Of a stretch of DNA of 64,000 nucleotides, positions 43,699 to 56,013 are shown one piece after another. A program made the translations under genes and the position numbers. Positions within the stretch are counted from its first letter, which is position 1. Each line of letters opens with the position of its first letter. The stretch is from Pisolithus tinctorius (lineage: Eukaryota; Basidiomycota; Agaricomycetes; Boletales; Pisolithaceae). The stretch is from positions 2,356,001-2,420,000 of the forward strand of contig JANFAH010000005.1 of NCBI GenBank assembly GCA_024663395.1, written 5' to 3'. The notes under the pieces are model-generated. The model made no database searches. It was not told the origin of the DNA and worked only from the letters and a program-made list of their open reading frames with translations.

Positions 43699-44476
43699 AT
43701 GACTAGTTCCTGTTCCATTTCAGCAGAGGTAAGCTCGGCTTTGTGGAGACATTGCGCGTAGCTTGAACGTTGCACCGCACAGAGCTCCTCCTCTCTTTTC
43801 GGGAAATTCGGCCTACTGGTGAGATGCAGCATCTTTTATTCGCCTCCTCTCAAACTTACCCCAAGGTCCTCCATAGCGACATGAGCCTCAGGGGACACAT
43901 AAGGTCCACTACAAAGAGTCCTGTGAATGGGATTTTGTCCTTGAGACGCCCAAAGAAATTGACATGTCGCTTGCCATACCACACTACCGCGCACGACATC
44001 AACCAATAAACCAGCGTTTAAGATTGTTCGTCGCTGGAGAGTCCTCACCTATTAAGCTGAAAATCGTAAGTCTCGATGATCGTGTCGTATGAAACACAGT
44101 TTATGAACCAACATGGCAGTGCCGACCGGTGCCTCGCTGTAAATTCTACCTGGAGGTCCAGGCAACTTCTTCGAATGTGACGATATGGTTACCTTCGGAT
44201 TTCAGAGGTCGCATTTGTTATTCAGGGAAAGCGTCTTTCTCCGCTGGATTTATCAACCGTATCATGGCGAATATCCGGCTGAACGAGGGAGGCAGCGACA
44301 AGTGGACCGGAGACGAAGTCTTCGTGGAAACAGAAGGCACTGTCACCTTCAGGATGTGGGACGTCCACACGAATGCGCCGGAAAAGGTGCACAGGGAAAC
44401 CTTGAAACGATTATTCAGCTGCTCGAGGAATACATGCGAGACTCGCATTAATTGGGATTTTCTGCTGGACGACTAA
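43699..44476 (+). CDS. DUF7330-domain protein
   Basis: Four exons (43699-43728, 43783-43818, 43877-44065, 44120-44476), all phase 0, give 203 residues. The first two exons are tiny (10 and 12 codons, Ser-rich). The third contains CEWDFVLETPKEIDMSLAIP and LRLFVAGESSPIKLKI; the last FYLEVQATSSNVTIWLPSDFRG, KASFSAGFINRIMANIRLNE, GDEVFVETEGTVTFRMWDV and INWDFLLDD. This wording is that of a basidiomycete family I know as DUF7330, expanded in Agaricomycetes and of unknown function; the repeated beta-strand pattern resembles adhesin-like beta-sheet domains. No signal peptide or membrane segment is seen. It stands in tandem with the related fragment upstream. Confidence 0.75.
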
Positions 44477-44874
44477 TTTTTTTCGCAACTTATCGTTCGT
44501 TCGTTTGCCAGCTGCAGTTGGTTCATTCGATGTCTTTCGAACATTCTTAGGGATCAGGCCCAGCGCCAGAGATTTGATTTTACCCCTTGCTACTCATTAC
44601 GCTGTAGCCAATTCGCATATGCATTTTTGTAGCCATAGTCAACTACCCATACTGTTTCACACTTGCCATAATATACACCACACAGCTGCATAAACAACAC
44701 AACCATACTCATTAACCACGTGCGATGGCATCTGGATTAATGTTCATCAAATAACCTTGACGGCCCTTTTTGGCCCTCTGAAGTCTTCGAAAGGGCTTGA
44801 ACAAGGAGGGGAGCTGCACCCAAAGACCAGTGGTGTTGGCTATCCGCGATATGCGAATTACAGAAACAGCCCAA

Positions 44875-45552
44875 TCATTCTTGCGAACCGGCGGTGGCAA
44901 GACATTTCTCTAGTGTTTCTAATAATGCTGGGTTCTCTAGGGCGGCTGCAACCCGTTCCTTGTCATTGAGCTGTTTGTTGACTACAACGACTTAGCCATG
45001 GAGAGGACATCTGCATAACCAAACCTACCAGCCAACTCGCTCTGATGCGACCCCGGTTTAACGCGGATGTCAACCTTGAATCTCGGGGGAAGACAGCGCA
45101 TTAGCCTGACTCTGATGGATAGTCCTACGATGGCCAACTTTAGTAGGTGGGAAAGTATAGCACGGAGTCCCAGATACCTATGAGAGTCGACATGCCGCAG
45201 TGGGGGACAGTGGGAGTGAACTCGACAGCTATGAGATTGTTTCCAATGTCTATCTGTTCCGCCGACACAACCCGCAGTTCTTCCAGAGAGTTCGGATGCT
45301 CTGGGTCAGCGATGGACCTGATGAGGTCTATAAAGAGAAGGAAATCTAAGGCAATCATAATGTGGTTGAATTCCAGATTTACATACCAAAAACCTCATCC
45401 TGGTCGATGGGCTCGACGTTAGAAGCGTCGCTCCAATCTTGTTGCTCAACGTCGTCTACCCAAAGTGATTGCCCGGTTTCAAAAGGCGACTTCCTCAAGG
45501 AGCGCTTGGATTTGGTATATATCGTTGGATTGGCATTGAAAATTTCATTCAT
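44875..45552 (-). CDS. CIA2: MIP18/CIAO2B-type cytosolic iron-sulfur assembly protein
   Basis: Component of the CIA targeting complex that delivers Fe-S clusters to cytosolic and nuclear apoproteins. Exons 45552-45387, 45327-45178, 45124-45029 and 44981-44875 join to 172 residues. After a short acidic N-terminus comes the DUF59/MIP18 domain: [38 protein letters not shown] with the reactive-type Cys of PHCGMST, then [24 protein letters not shown] and [18 protein letters not shown]. The end is [11 protein letters not shown]. Length and motif order match the family. A strictly canonical gene, convergent with the DUF7330 gene. Confidence 0.95.
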
Positions 45553-47767
45553 ATTGGTCGGGCAACTGGAAGTTACACAGCACCAGATGGTCAGCGCGAG
45601 ACCGTAGTAGGTAGCCTATCTAAGCGCTAGTAGTATGTGCTTATTAGTCATCGCTGAACTACCCCTGTCTCTCGTTCCGGGCCTCTCCGAAACAACATGT
45701 GCTCTGATTCTGACAGTGGAGGCGGGTCTTTTGCGGATACCACTCCACCGTCTTTTGGGGTTATGCCATTGTCAATGCTGAAAGTTGAAAAACCTTCGTC
45801 CAGCCGACAGCCCGGCTTTAACGACCATTCTCGCACGAATTTCAGCTGAGTCCCGGGAAACTACCCTCTAGCGGCTCAGTTTGGTTTCAGAGTTGTACGA
45901 AATGTGGGCCGAGCCTGACATTCCCTCCGGGTTCGTAACTACCGGACATCCTTCTGCCGACTTCGGTCGTCTTCCTTCATAGACTTCCGGTTCTGACGAT
46001 TCCAGAGACTAGTGGACTGAGGGCGGCGAGGACATCTACCGTGGGATTATTCGCACCTCTTGTCCTACTTGCCTGGGGAGCGTGGAGCTTTTGACGGATT
46101 ATTTAATCAAATCTCTGTGTAGTAGGTACCGTTGACGTGTATTGGGCTGGCCAACTAGCGAGTTGATTCTTTCTCCTCGGCCGCTACGTTTAACTTTACC
46201 CGTTTTTGATGTCATAGCTGCATGTGAACCTAAAAGCCGGCATCCGCAGGGACCAACTAGTCCCCGTTGTCCCTTACAGCAAACCATATGACTTTATACT
46301 GCCGGAGTTAAGGTTTTATACTGGGATGGAACACTATACAACAGACGGCGGTGCGGTCAAAGCGCGAATCTTGTATGGCATTGGCCTTAAAACTCGATGG
46401 ATTGCGCCAAGCCCACTGATGCCAGGGACTAATGATCGTTAGCATTCGAAGAGAATTTGCTTTCCCTGGGGTTCAGAAAGGAGACGATAGGGTTCAGGGA
46501 ATCCTTCTGACCTGGTGCATAGGATGGAGCTAATCGAGACACAGCTAGTTACTACCAAGACAACCACCGTTAAACCAATGAACCCGGAGGAGGTAGGAAA
46601 CTGTCCAGCATGTCACGAACAGGGTATCCTACAGACTGCATCGACCGTGCGACAGACAGCACATTCGCGACGCGTGTTTAGACCTCCCCCACAGGTGCAG
46701 AAATGTCTCTGCTCCCCACACTGCCCATCCAGTTTTACACGAACCCGAGAAGCTTGAGACCGATCGTGGTAACTCTGGCGAGTTGGTGCATGGTATATTG
46801 ACCCAGTGCGGCATAGGCGACGGAGTCTATCATCACGACTTCGGGGCTGCCTGCAAGTGTACTAAATGTCGCCGAGATTAAGGTAGAATAGACACAGGCT
46901 TGGCAGGATGTCGCTTGAACACGCGACATGACAGTTGCGCTGCATCCATCTCTTTGCATTCGTTGGTGTCCTTGGTAACCAAGAGGGGAGATGGCTCCGA
47001 TGCACTGTAGAAACACTCTCAGTATGAGTACATGGTCACTGATCACTTGAACGTTACATGAATACCATATTCTGCAGCTGTAGCCACCACAGTGCCACCA
47101 TCAAAAGTTTTGCCAGGATGCACGTAAGAAATGCGGCCGCTCAGGGACAGATCTTGCCAAAGCTCAGTCAGTGTCGCCAGGGGAGGATTGGACATGGAAT
47201 GGAGGGAGCAATTTATGGCAGCCTGATTATTATCCATCAAGATCAGGAAGCAGGGATGAGTACTATACGGACTGTGTACTAACGCTGTTGTGGCTAAGCT
47301 AGCTCTGGCGTCGCCAAACGATACCAGGAATGGCCACAGGTTCTGTGATTGCCAGGATGTACATGAGAATCGAAATTATCAGCCTGGACCCCACCAGCCG
47401 AAGCAAGTAGCCTCATCAAGAGCTAAGATGGGCGTGGCGACTGCATTCTTCAGGATGGTGTACTCAGAGAGGCGCGAAATCATCGTTGTAGTTCGGCGAG
47501 ATGGTTAGTGGTTGGGACGAGAGATGGCAACACAGGGGTGGATGACCGAAATTATTTGTACGACTTTGTTAGGAACAATCTGATCCACACAGATGCAAAG
47601 AGACACAAATAGTTTGCAGTCGTACTCAGCACTGCCGAGTCTCATTCGCAAACCAAAGGACATGGTAACCTCACTGGTGGCCCCACGGTGATGCCCAAAC
47701 CTCGAGCGTGGGATCGCGGAAGAAAATAGGAATAGTACATATTATGTGCGTACGTGACGCACGCCAA
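45553..47767. other. 2.2-kb stretch without a supported gene
   Basis: Several 60-100 codon frames occur, for instance one at 46735-47046 (-) with hydrophobic stretches and one at 45699-45848 (+) beginning MCSDSDSGGGSFADTTPP. None shows a known family, paired splice sites or conservation with other parts of the window. Confidence 0.4.
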
Positions 47768-49697
47768 TTAAACCGACCATTGCGAACCCGCGCCGTCATG
47801 AGACTTCCCTCTCTTCCAAGATACAAAGTCGTCTAGTAATGTTGGCCATGCCTATGGTGTCGTCAGAACCGAGAATGTGCGGAAGACAATGCAACGAACC
47901 GCATCATCTTCGTAGTTGTCTAAATTCGGATGTACTGTCCGACAGAACTCGTATACCTACAACATAGTGAGGAGACAGCCGCCGGTATGCATTCAGGCCA
48001 TACATACCATGTTCCAGATATCCTTATTCGCCCCTCTGTAAGACGAATTCTCCTGACAGGCAAGTAAAAATTATGAACAAGGGAAAGAGTCTACAGGGGA
48101 TGCTCACGTTCAAGAACGTCGTAATATCGCCTATGATGGGATATCGTGTGGAGAGTAGAACCGACCAAAGCGCAGTTGCTGTCTATGCAAACCATAAAGA
48201 CAAACTGACAGCCGTATCTCCTGCAGACGCTCACCTCCATGTCCATGTTTCTGCTTTGCCTGTAACGAGCATTAGGGAGAGGACGTGCGGAATTCTGTAA
48301 ACGCACGGTGGTTTTGACAGCGTGAAGCAGAACTGGTATAGTTCGCCAAATGCCCGCTCAACATTCTGAGCATAATCCCAGTAGCGTGATCTGTTGTATA
48401 ACTCGTGTGTTTTCGTTGTGCTCGCACTAGTCCTCCTTGTCACCGATGCTACTGGCGAAAGTGGCCGTTTGATTGGTTCTTTCCTTTGGATGACCAGATC
48501 ATCCAATTCCCTTAGCGCAGTTGCCAGGATAGGTAACGAAGAAATGCTTGATAGATGATAAGTTTGGTTCTTACGCCTTAATGAAAATAAACGCACCGCA
48601 GTGCGTCTGTACCCCGCCGCCACTCATCTGAAGTAATCTTCCCAACCTCAGAGCACCCAAACTGCCAAGCTAGGATGAGTGGCTGAGCACCATCCAAGGG
48701 CACGCCTGCCTCCGTACACAATTTCTCTAAACCCTCTGGACCGATGACACTCGGAGTGTCAGAATCTGCGAAGTTCTGGAACAGGTCACGCGAACGCTGT
48801 GGCGAGTACTCTTCGTTTCCCGGGGCCGTTCGCTGTACAAGACGGACTGATTATTGCGAATAGGAGGAAAGAGGTGGCAATAGAACATACAGTCGAGAGT
48901 TTGATATCCTCCAGTGCTTGACTGTGGACGGATCTGTTAGATAAACAACAAAACAAAGACGAGAGTGGCATGCGAAAACGCCGTCGAGTACTCCGAACTT
49001 AAGTAAGTCGGGACGTTATTGAGAGAGAACAGTGAAAGCCGTGCAAGGTGTGACTCAAGGGAGAAAGTCGGGGGCGAACTTACGCATTTTTGTCGGGGTT
49101 CGTCGAGGTGCTGACAAGTCGCTGTGGGGAACAACCAACCCATTAGCTGAGACAGGCCCATGGCATTGTACCGTTCACCATGCATCTTACGTCATCATTA
49201 CTTGATAATGAAATACTTTGGTTAGGGGCCAAATATATTCCCTCACAATATAAATACTTACACAGCCCTGGAGCTTCGACTTCTTGCGCCTGTCGTCTTG
49301 GCAGTCGTGCTTCTGGCTTTCTTTGATGGCGCGGACTACCAGATAATGTGAGAACAAGATAGGAAGGACACCAGAAGAAGCCCGCCTCACCTCCGTTTCG
49401 GCCGATGAAAAACTGTGCATGTTACAATCAAAACTCCGTCATAACTTAAAAACAGCGCCGAACATACGATGCACTGGTGTTGACATTATCCTGGTTCTTG
49501 CCTTGAGTTTGGAAGCAGAAGCCTATCAACAAGCGAAGACAATTTAGCACGCCGCACCATACCTGTTCGGGTGGACTTCCGTGTACTTCGCGTCGCAACC
49601 CCGGCCTCCGTCTCTTCACGCTTACGCTTGGAACGTAGTGTTGTCGGCGCATTCAAGGGATAGCGAAAAACGAGTGGCTGCTCACCTTTGGGGGCAT
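47768..49697 (-). CDS. DCN1: DCN1-like neddylation co-E3
   Basis: Promotes cullin neddylation by binding Ubc12 and cullin through the PONY domain. The start MPPK is followed by an intron and KRKREETEAGVATRSTRKS, a basic N-terminus. A variable region follows, then the PONY domain begins YSPQRSRDLFQNFAD and runs through GPEGLEKLCTEAGVPLDGAQP, LILAWQFGCSEVGKITSDEW, SLPILATALRELDDL, GELYQFCFTLSKP, NMDMETATALWSVLL, SSYRGANKDIWNMVYEFCRTVHPNLDNYE and WPTLLDDFVSWKRG. The PONY DAD-type patch is present at the end. At least nine introns of about 50-60 nt interrupt it. Exon joins between 49,650 and 48,900 are less certain. No UBA domain was recognised at the N-terminus, as in other large fungal forms with a basic leader. 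Confidence 0.88.
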
Positions 49698-50073
49698 GGT
49701 TTTTCCAAGGGTGGGTTCAGATGTATTAGTTGAGAAGAAAGGCCAAGTCATTTTGTGTTCGACCACCAGCTCTTTCTTCGCGTCACAGCGAGGCACACGT
49801 GACGCACTTTAACACGCGGGAAACGGCCGCTAGCAGTTGAGACCCTGAGCACCAGATGTCACTCATTACTTACAAATTAGAGACATTACCTCCCCAAAAT
49901 CCCTCTATGGGGGCTGATCAGCGAGGTTCAGAGCAAATCGCACATATATCTCAGATCGGGTTTCAAGGCGATTCCCGTATAGAAAACTCAACAAAACAAG
50001 GACAGCCCCCAAAGGACACTGGATTGGCGTGTGACCTCCAGCTAAGACTAACCTTAGTAACCTACCCCTATGC
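49698..50073. other. intergenic, DCN1 promoter and NOT4 3' flank
   Basis: Includes an acacgtgacgc motif near 49,800 that resembles E-box/CRE half-sites. No gene seen. Confidence 0.4.
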
Positions 50074-53000
50074 TCAATAGTCATCGACCTCCAGCGGCCG
50101 CACGGCCTGGACCTTCTCCATGGCTTCCCTCAGCTCAGTTTCTGCAAAGACCGCCGCCTCTTTCGCCACAACCAGTTTCTTCTCCAGCTCCTCCACAGTC
50201 ATGGGCCTCATCTGACCGTTTTCCTCGATGAACCCAATGCTATCGAACCGGCGGAGTGTATTACCAACCCGAGGTAACGATTTCTGGCAGCCCCAGCCAT
50301 TGTCGTTAAAAGCTAGCACGGCGCGGACGGCCGCATTGTTGATGTCGCGATGCAACTCTTCGAGCTTGGACAACTGCACTTCCATCCAACGAGCACGCCT
50401 TTCGAGCGCCTGGGTCAGCGCGGCTACTTCATCCTCTTTTCCAACTGCGTCATCACCCGTCTCGTCAAGGAAATCGTCACCTTTAAGCATGTCCCTAAGA
50501 ACACCGTCAAACGATGAACTGTCATCCCAAGTGGTACGGGGAAGGAGACGCAGAAGATCAGAAATTGTTTGCGTCAAGGTTTCCAGCAGCTGCTGGAACG
50601 ATGACACGGCATTGTCAATGGAACCTGACGGCATGCTGGTCGCAAACGAGCCCCCTCCGACTGACAACGCAGACAGCGCATGGACAAGGGGTGCATATTC
50701 CAAAGGCATCTTAGCAGCGGGGTTGATTTTGTGAAGGTCGAAGAAAGGATGGTTGGGAAGATTCATATATAGATTCCTCGCGTCGATCTCATCCATAAGG
50801 TCCGCCACAGAGGCCCGCTCAATAGGTGACACTCGGTCGACCGATTGAGCTCTGGAGTCGCTCGGGCTAGAAAAAACGGTTTGATTGCCCGTACCAATAG
50901 CTGGAGCCGAAGTCTCTGTTGTAGACGGGACCTCTTCCGTGTTGGTGTCAATCTCCTTGGGGATCTTAATAGGTCGCGCTACAGGCTTGTTTTTCTTCGG
51001 CATCTTCGACAAGATGGGTGGTTGGTCAACGGTTTCAACGACTTTGCGAGAAGCAGTTGCTTGCTCCTCCACCTCGGCCAAGGTAGGCTGGGCAATGCGA
51101 CTAGATTTCTGTGGAGCCACGTTCTTCTTCGTCTTCAGGGTCCTCGCCTTCGCCTTCTCTGCCTCGTGCTGGTTCTCCCCTTCAGTAACTGACTGCGCTG
51201 TCTCCTGAGGGACCTTTGCCTTCTCCTCCTTCTCATGAGCTGCTTTCTCCCTCTCCGCTTTCTCCCTTTCAATTCGCTCTCTTTCCGCTTTCTCCCTCTC
51301 TTCTTTCAAAATGGCCAGCCTCTCCTTCTCTGCAGCCTTCTCTTGAGCAATGCGTGCCTTCTCAGCGGAACGTGCCGCAGCCCTCTCCTGAACAAATTTT
51401 TGCCGCTCGAGTGCTCGTTGTGCAGCAGCAGCTTTCTTGGCAGCCTTGCGATCAGTCTTTGCTTGACCTTTGCTACCCTCGGCGGTAGATCCGATCTCGC
51501 TCGCCGCTTGGGAATCACCCTGTGTGGCAATACTGCCGGTAGCAGTAGTACTGGCGCCTAACGCTGGAAAATCCTCGGGGGAAAGGGTGGGCGACGACGT
51601 AGGTGCAGGCGCAGATTGGGGGACTGAACATGCACAAAGAAGGTGGAAGACCAAAAGAGAGTCGTCAGTAACGTTGTACCAGACGATTAAGCTGCGCCCA
51701 CAGAAAACGGAAGAAAACAGAGCGGTGCAACCAGGCGAGGGACAAAGGTGAATAATAAAGTACACTAGCACTTGGGGAAACTCCAGTTTTTCGGCGCCGC
51801 CAGAGGGATGAAAGGAGATGGGTTTCTTTGGATGGAGGCGACGATGAAGACGTAATGGAAGCGAGTACCCCTTCAACCAAGAGAGGAAAAATCATGGTCG
51901 TTGATAATATTTCCGCACTGAAAGCACGGCACTCGGTACTCTGACCTGGGGCACCTTCCCCCTGACGAAAGAAAGATACTCACCGTTTAGAAGGGCATTG
52001 AATCGCGAGGGATCTGTGAGCGAGTCGTCGTTGCTTCGCAAGTGAAGGACCGGCGCTGCGTGATTGGTGGGAAGACCCGGTGGAAACCCTAAACCCGGAG
52101 GGGGTCCCAGTGGGACGTTCGGTGGTGCCTTGTAGCCCCCTGTACCCGGCAGGCTCCCTTGGTAGCTTGCTGACGCAGCCATTGTGAGTCGCGGGGAAGC
52201 AAGCCTGGCAGACATGATAGCAGGATCGTGGAACGGTTGGTTCGGCGTATATTGGTACTGCTGCTGTTGCTGCTCCGAAGCTTATGAAAAAGAAGATACA
52301 AAGGAAATCGAACGTTGTAATACAACATGCACGAAAATTACAAAAGAAAGGAAGATGAATCATAGTCAACATCTGCCTCACATGCATCAAACAAACAGAA
52401 GCCTCCTACCAGCTGCGCCGTTCTGCATAGCATTAGCTCGCTCTCGAGAAGTCTGCAAAAATTCGCGGAGTTGTGCCTCGCTGACACCAACACTGGTATC
52501 GAATGGCTGAAAGCGGAGCTGCTGCTGTGGGGGAGCTTGCACCACTTGCGCATGCTGCGCTAGCGGCGAAGTCGGGTAGCTGCGATCGAAATGACTGGAC
52601 GAGTTCCAATGAGGTTGTGCTGGTGAGGCAGTTTCTGCAGAGAAGAAAGACTGATGACTATCACTAGCACTTAGGGGGGAGGCAGCATGAACTGGTGATG
52701 ATGCAGCCGTGGAACCCTGGCGCCCTCTAGCAAATCCAAATCTGGACACCTTTCTTTCTTCATCCGGAAGTACCGGCTTCCCTGAGGCTGCCACTTGTGA
52801 TTGTGAGGCTGACTCCTCTGTACTTTCTCCGAACGGGTTGAAGGTTCCCATGTAATTAGAACATCCCGTAGATTGGTGATCGATGGGTGTACCCCGCATT
52901 GAAAGTGGATCGTACACTGACCGGGAGGAAGTCTGAAGGTAGGAGATGCCTGGTGGTGGTGCCATAAATGACTTCGAGGACGGCAATTGCTGCTGGGATC

Positions 53001-55034
53001 GGAGGGCGGGGAACGTATCCATGAATCCACTGGCATATGGTACAGTGGTTTCTACTTCAAGATCCGGAAGAGCGATATCCGCGTTAGGGTTGTTGCCCGC
53101 CAACTTGGGATCTAGGTTGAAGCTAAAACCACCAAATTCATCCTCCCCGGAGAGCATGCGAAGGGTGCGATCAAGGTCCGGGAAAATGCTCGCAGTGGTG
53201 TTGGCAGGTGCGTTCTCTCGCCGAAACTTAACATCATCCAACAAAGCTTGTGCAGCGGTAGAGATTTGATAGGTAGATTGAGAGGGTTGGATACTTGGTG
53301 CATGGAGGTCAGATTTCCGGGAAGGGGGAGGCAGACCAGGAGGGGCGGAGAGACCAGGCGGTACATCTGGGCCACCAAGGACGTTAGACGGAACGGAAGA
53401 TTGAACTGATTCGGTGGACCGTGGTCGGGCAGGGGATGGTGGTACATCCTGGGACCCTGAACCCAAGTCGGACTCGATTGTGGTAGAGGGCGCCGGAGAC
53501 ACTGGTGCACCATGCTCTTTAGAACGGAGAATCTTGACGTCTGTAGGAGTTGCGGGTCTTCGAGGAAGGCAAGCCACTGCAGGTGTTGGAGGACGCGACG
53601 ACGAAGTAACCGAAGGTGTCTTCGTGTTTCCTGCGGCGGGACCGGGTTTTCGATCGTGATGTGAACGGTTTGATGACTTCGACTCTGGATTTGGGTTGCG
53701 GGCTTGCCGTTGACCACCCCGTCGGTTCGACCTTTGCACAATCGTGACCGACGAAGATGGCATAGTCGGGGAACTAGTGATTGGCGCCGACGCCTTCGTG
53801 CCCCAGGCTGCACCCCGCGGCAGCCTTCCTGCTTACAATGTTGACCTACACAAACTGTTTAAAGTAGCTTGCGTGCTTACCAGCATCATCCTTCGCAGAG
53901 CGTGTTCTATTCTCCGTGTCCTTGATCGTGTGTTTCCTGCGCAAAGACGGTTGTCAACGTCATAACAACACGAACTTATGTGATACTAACAATGTTGTCA
54001 AGTCTTCCTTGGTGAAGCAGTCTTTCTCGTCGCCCCATTCGTGCAGGTTCATACAAGTGCTATCGGAACAAGTAAGACTCCGGAGAAAAGCCATGCAATA
54101 TTTCGTAGTGCCGTAGCTGGCTCTCATCACTTCCCGGCCACCACCAGGAGAGGGGGCGCCATCAACAGTAGCGATACAGCGAGCCGCATCCTCCCGGCGG
54201 TGATAGGTTATGTACAGACCAAGTACAGGGGAACCGCCTGATGAAGTCCTCTTAACGAGTATAATCTTGGATATCTTGCCGTATTGACCAAAATACTCGT
54301 TGGATCGCAACGTAGGTATAAGCTACAAGGGAATTGTTGATCAGTTGGCCGCGAGTAAATGAGAGAGACAATGGCTCATACCTCTTCCTTGGCGAACCTG
54401 GGTCCAATACCCACGACGTAGACCACGTTGCGTTGCACCACACGCACGTTCACGAAGTGACGACGACCGAGGGCATCAAGTTCCTTTCGTTCGCGTTCAC
54501 GTTGTTTCTTCTGTTGAGTAAGGCGCTTGTGACTGGCACGAAACAAACGAGGTGATTAGGCTAAAAAGTAGCCAAGAAGGATTGGCTAACTGACTCTTCT
54601 TGCGGGATTGGCTTGAACTGTACGGCATCGTCGGTGTACTCCCTACGGCAAGCGGGACAACGCCCATTGAGGTTTTGCTTGATGTGGTGCCAGCAGAAAC
54701 GGCAGATCTGTGGCACAATAAGGGGGAGGCAAAAATGAAGTTGATCAGACAAGTCGTACCTGGTATCCACAAACACAAGGTTTAAAATTAAGGTCAGAGA
54801 TGTCCATCTCCTCCAGACAGAGGGGGCATTCAGCGTCATCCTGTGACGATCGGGTGCAACAGTGACTAAGGGGTACATGAGGAGAACCACTGAGTAACCT
54901 ACTGCATCGTCGTCGCTCCAGTACGCGTCCTGGACACCAGCCAAAACGTGGGACTTTGACTGATGAGCAGAAAACCCGACGTGCATAGCGGGCGCTGGCA
55001 ATGACGGATGACCGTGAAGCTTGGCTGATGACAT
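50074..55034 (-). CDS. NOT4: CCR4-NOT subunit Not4, E3 ubiquitin ligase
   Basis: Ubiquitin ligase module of the CCR4-NOT deadenylase complex, acting in mRNA decay and co-translational quality control. The start at 55034 precedes an exon ending SDDDA. The C4C4 RING follows (CPLCLEEMDISDLNFKPC, CGYQ then ICRFCWHHIKQNLNGRCPACR), a basic coiled-coil linker (RLTQQKKQRERERKELDALGRRH), an RRM (NVVYVVGIGPRFAKEE, RSNEYFGQYGKISKIILVKR, GLYITYHRREDAARCIATVDG) and a C3H1-like finger (YCMAFLRSLTCSDSTCMNLHEWG). The long Ser/Pro-rich part (53,763-52,387) and a Lys/Glu-rich coiled coil near 51,400-51,200 lead to a conserved C-terminal domain (PNHPFFDLHKINPAAKMPLEY, SSFQQLLETLTQTISDLLRLLP, ARWMEVQLSKLEELHRDIN). 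The extended C-terminus is typical of basidiomycete Not4. Exact joins between 52,390 and 51,600 are approximate. Confidence 0.93.
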
Positions 55035-55339
55035 TCTGCAGTGCTGTGTGGATGCTATATAGCAACTTGCTATCGAGGAACGACGACGAGGACGACGACG
55101 GCGAGAGGGGGAAGACGGGCAGAGCTGGAACAAGTCAAAGGCCGAATTGCACAATGAGGCTCAAAGGGTCCGGAAATTCCCACGTCGCTCAAAACGGATA
55201 TTTGCCCCTGTTTGCTGGTGGCACGCATGTAACAAAGACAGCATCACGCAACCAGCATTCATATATTCAATGCAACTCGTCAACAGTGTGCTTCGGCGGG
55301 TGCTAATAGGGTACATGGCCTGCGTAGTGACAACGTGCA
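55035..55339. other. intergenic, NOT4 promoter
   Basis: Contains TATAtagc near 55,060 and a segment (about 55,170-55,222) repeated at 60,858-60,906. Confidence 0.4.
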
Positions 55340-55898
55340 TTAAAAATCATCATCATCATCGAAATCCCGCCTCCGTTGGTACTGATCAGTGAACGTCTCT
55401 TTCAATGCTTGCACTTCAATGCGAAAATCAGGCAGACACTCACCACGATCGTAGTTTTCTTCGTGTTAGTTTTGGACTGCGCATCTTCCATCTGTTGAGC
55501 CCACATCATCAAGCCGACCGCACTCCAGAGTCGTAAAAGAACCTCTTACCTGTTCTAGGAGATCTATCAGCTGCGATTCAGTCACTTTTCCGCGAAGTTG
55601 ACCCGTCTGTGCCATCCGAAGCAGCACAGCTTCGATCTGCTGCGACCGTTCCGGGCTCACCAGCGCGATACGAGACACTACAAGGGGTGGATAAAATCAT
55701 GTTTCTCGTACATCAGCCAGATCCGTACACCCAAACGACGGAGAACAGACAATACTCACATCTTTCACGCGCTGTAGTATCGAGAATAGTCGCAATCATA
55801 TCTCTCCGCATGGCCTCCTGGGCCGCTCTCTGTGCCTCTTGTTCGGCATTTGGCTCAGCTGGTGTTTGTGGTTTCAATCCTTGAGGTAGGCCCTCCAT
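55340..55898 (-). CDS. PDCD5 (TFAR19) family DNA-binding protein
   Basis: Small helical protein of the PDCD5/TFAR19 family, linked to chromatin and prefoldin/TRiC functions in other eukaryotes. Start at 55898 (MEGLPQGLKPQTPAEPNAEQ). After an intron comes SRIALVSPERSQQIEAVLLRMAQTGQLRGKVTES with QLIDLLEQ, the family core, then KTNTKKTTIVYQRRRDFDDDDDF and TAA. The acidic Asp run at the C-terminus is typical. At least three introns, the last 59 nt (gtgagt...gatcag). About 120-130 residues in total, as expected. Confidence 0.93.
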
Positions 55899-56013
55899 AT
55901 CGTTGAGACAGTAGTGGAGACCAAATTATAGTACTGGTGTTTGTACAAAGCCTATCTGCGGTGCAAGATATACAGGTCACCGGTTTTGGAAAACCCCTGA
56001 GAACACCGGTCCT

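Noticed and set aside
46735..47046. 103-codon minus-strand frame as a membrane protein gene
   Set aside because: Hydrophobicity is patchy, no splice partners or known motifs were found, and codon pattern is not convincing.
50228..50734. 168-codon plus-strand frame over the NOT4 C-terminus, and similar antisense frames at 50845-51561
   Set aside because: They lie antisense to strongly conserved NOT4 coding sequence and show no family features.
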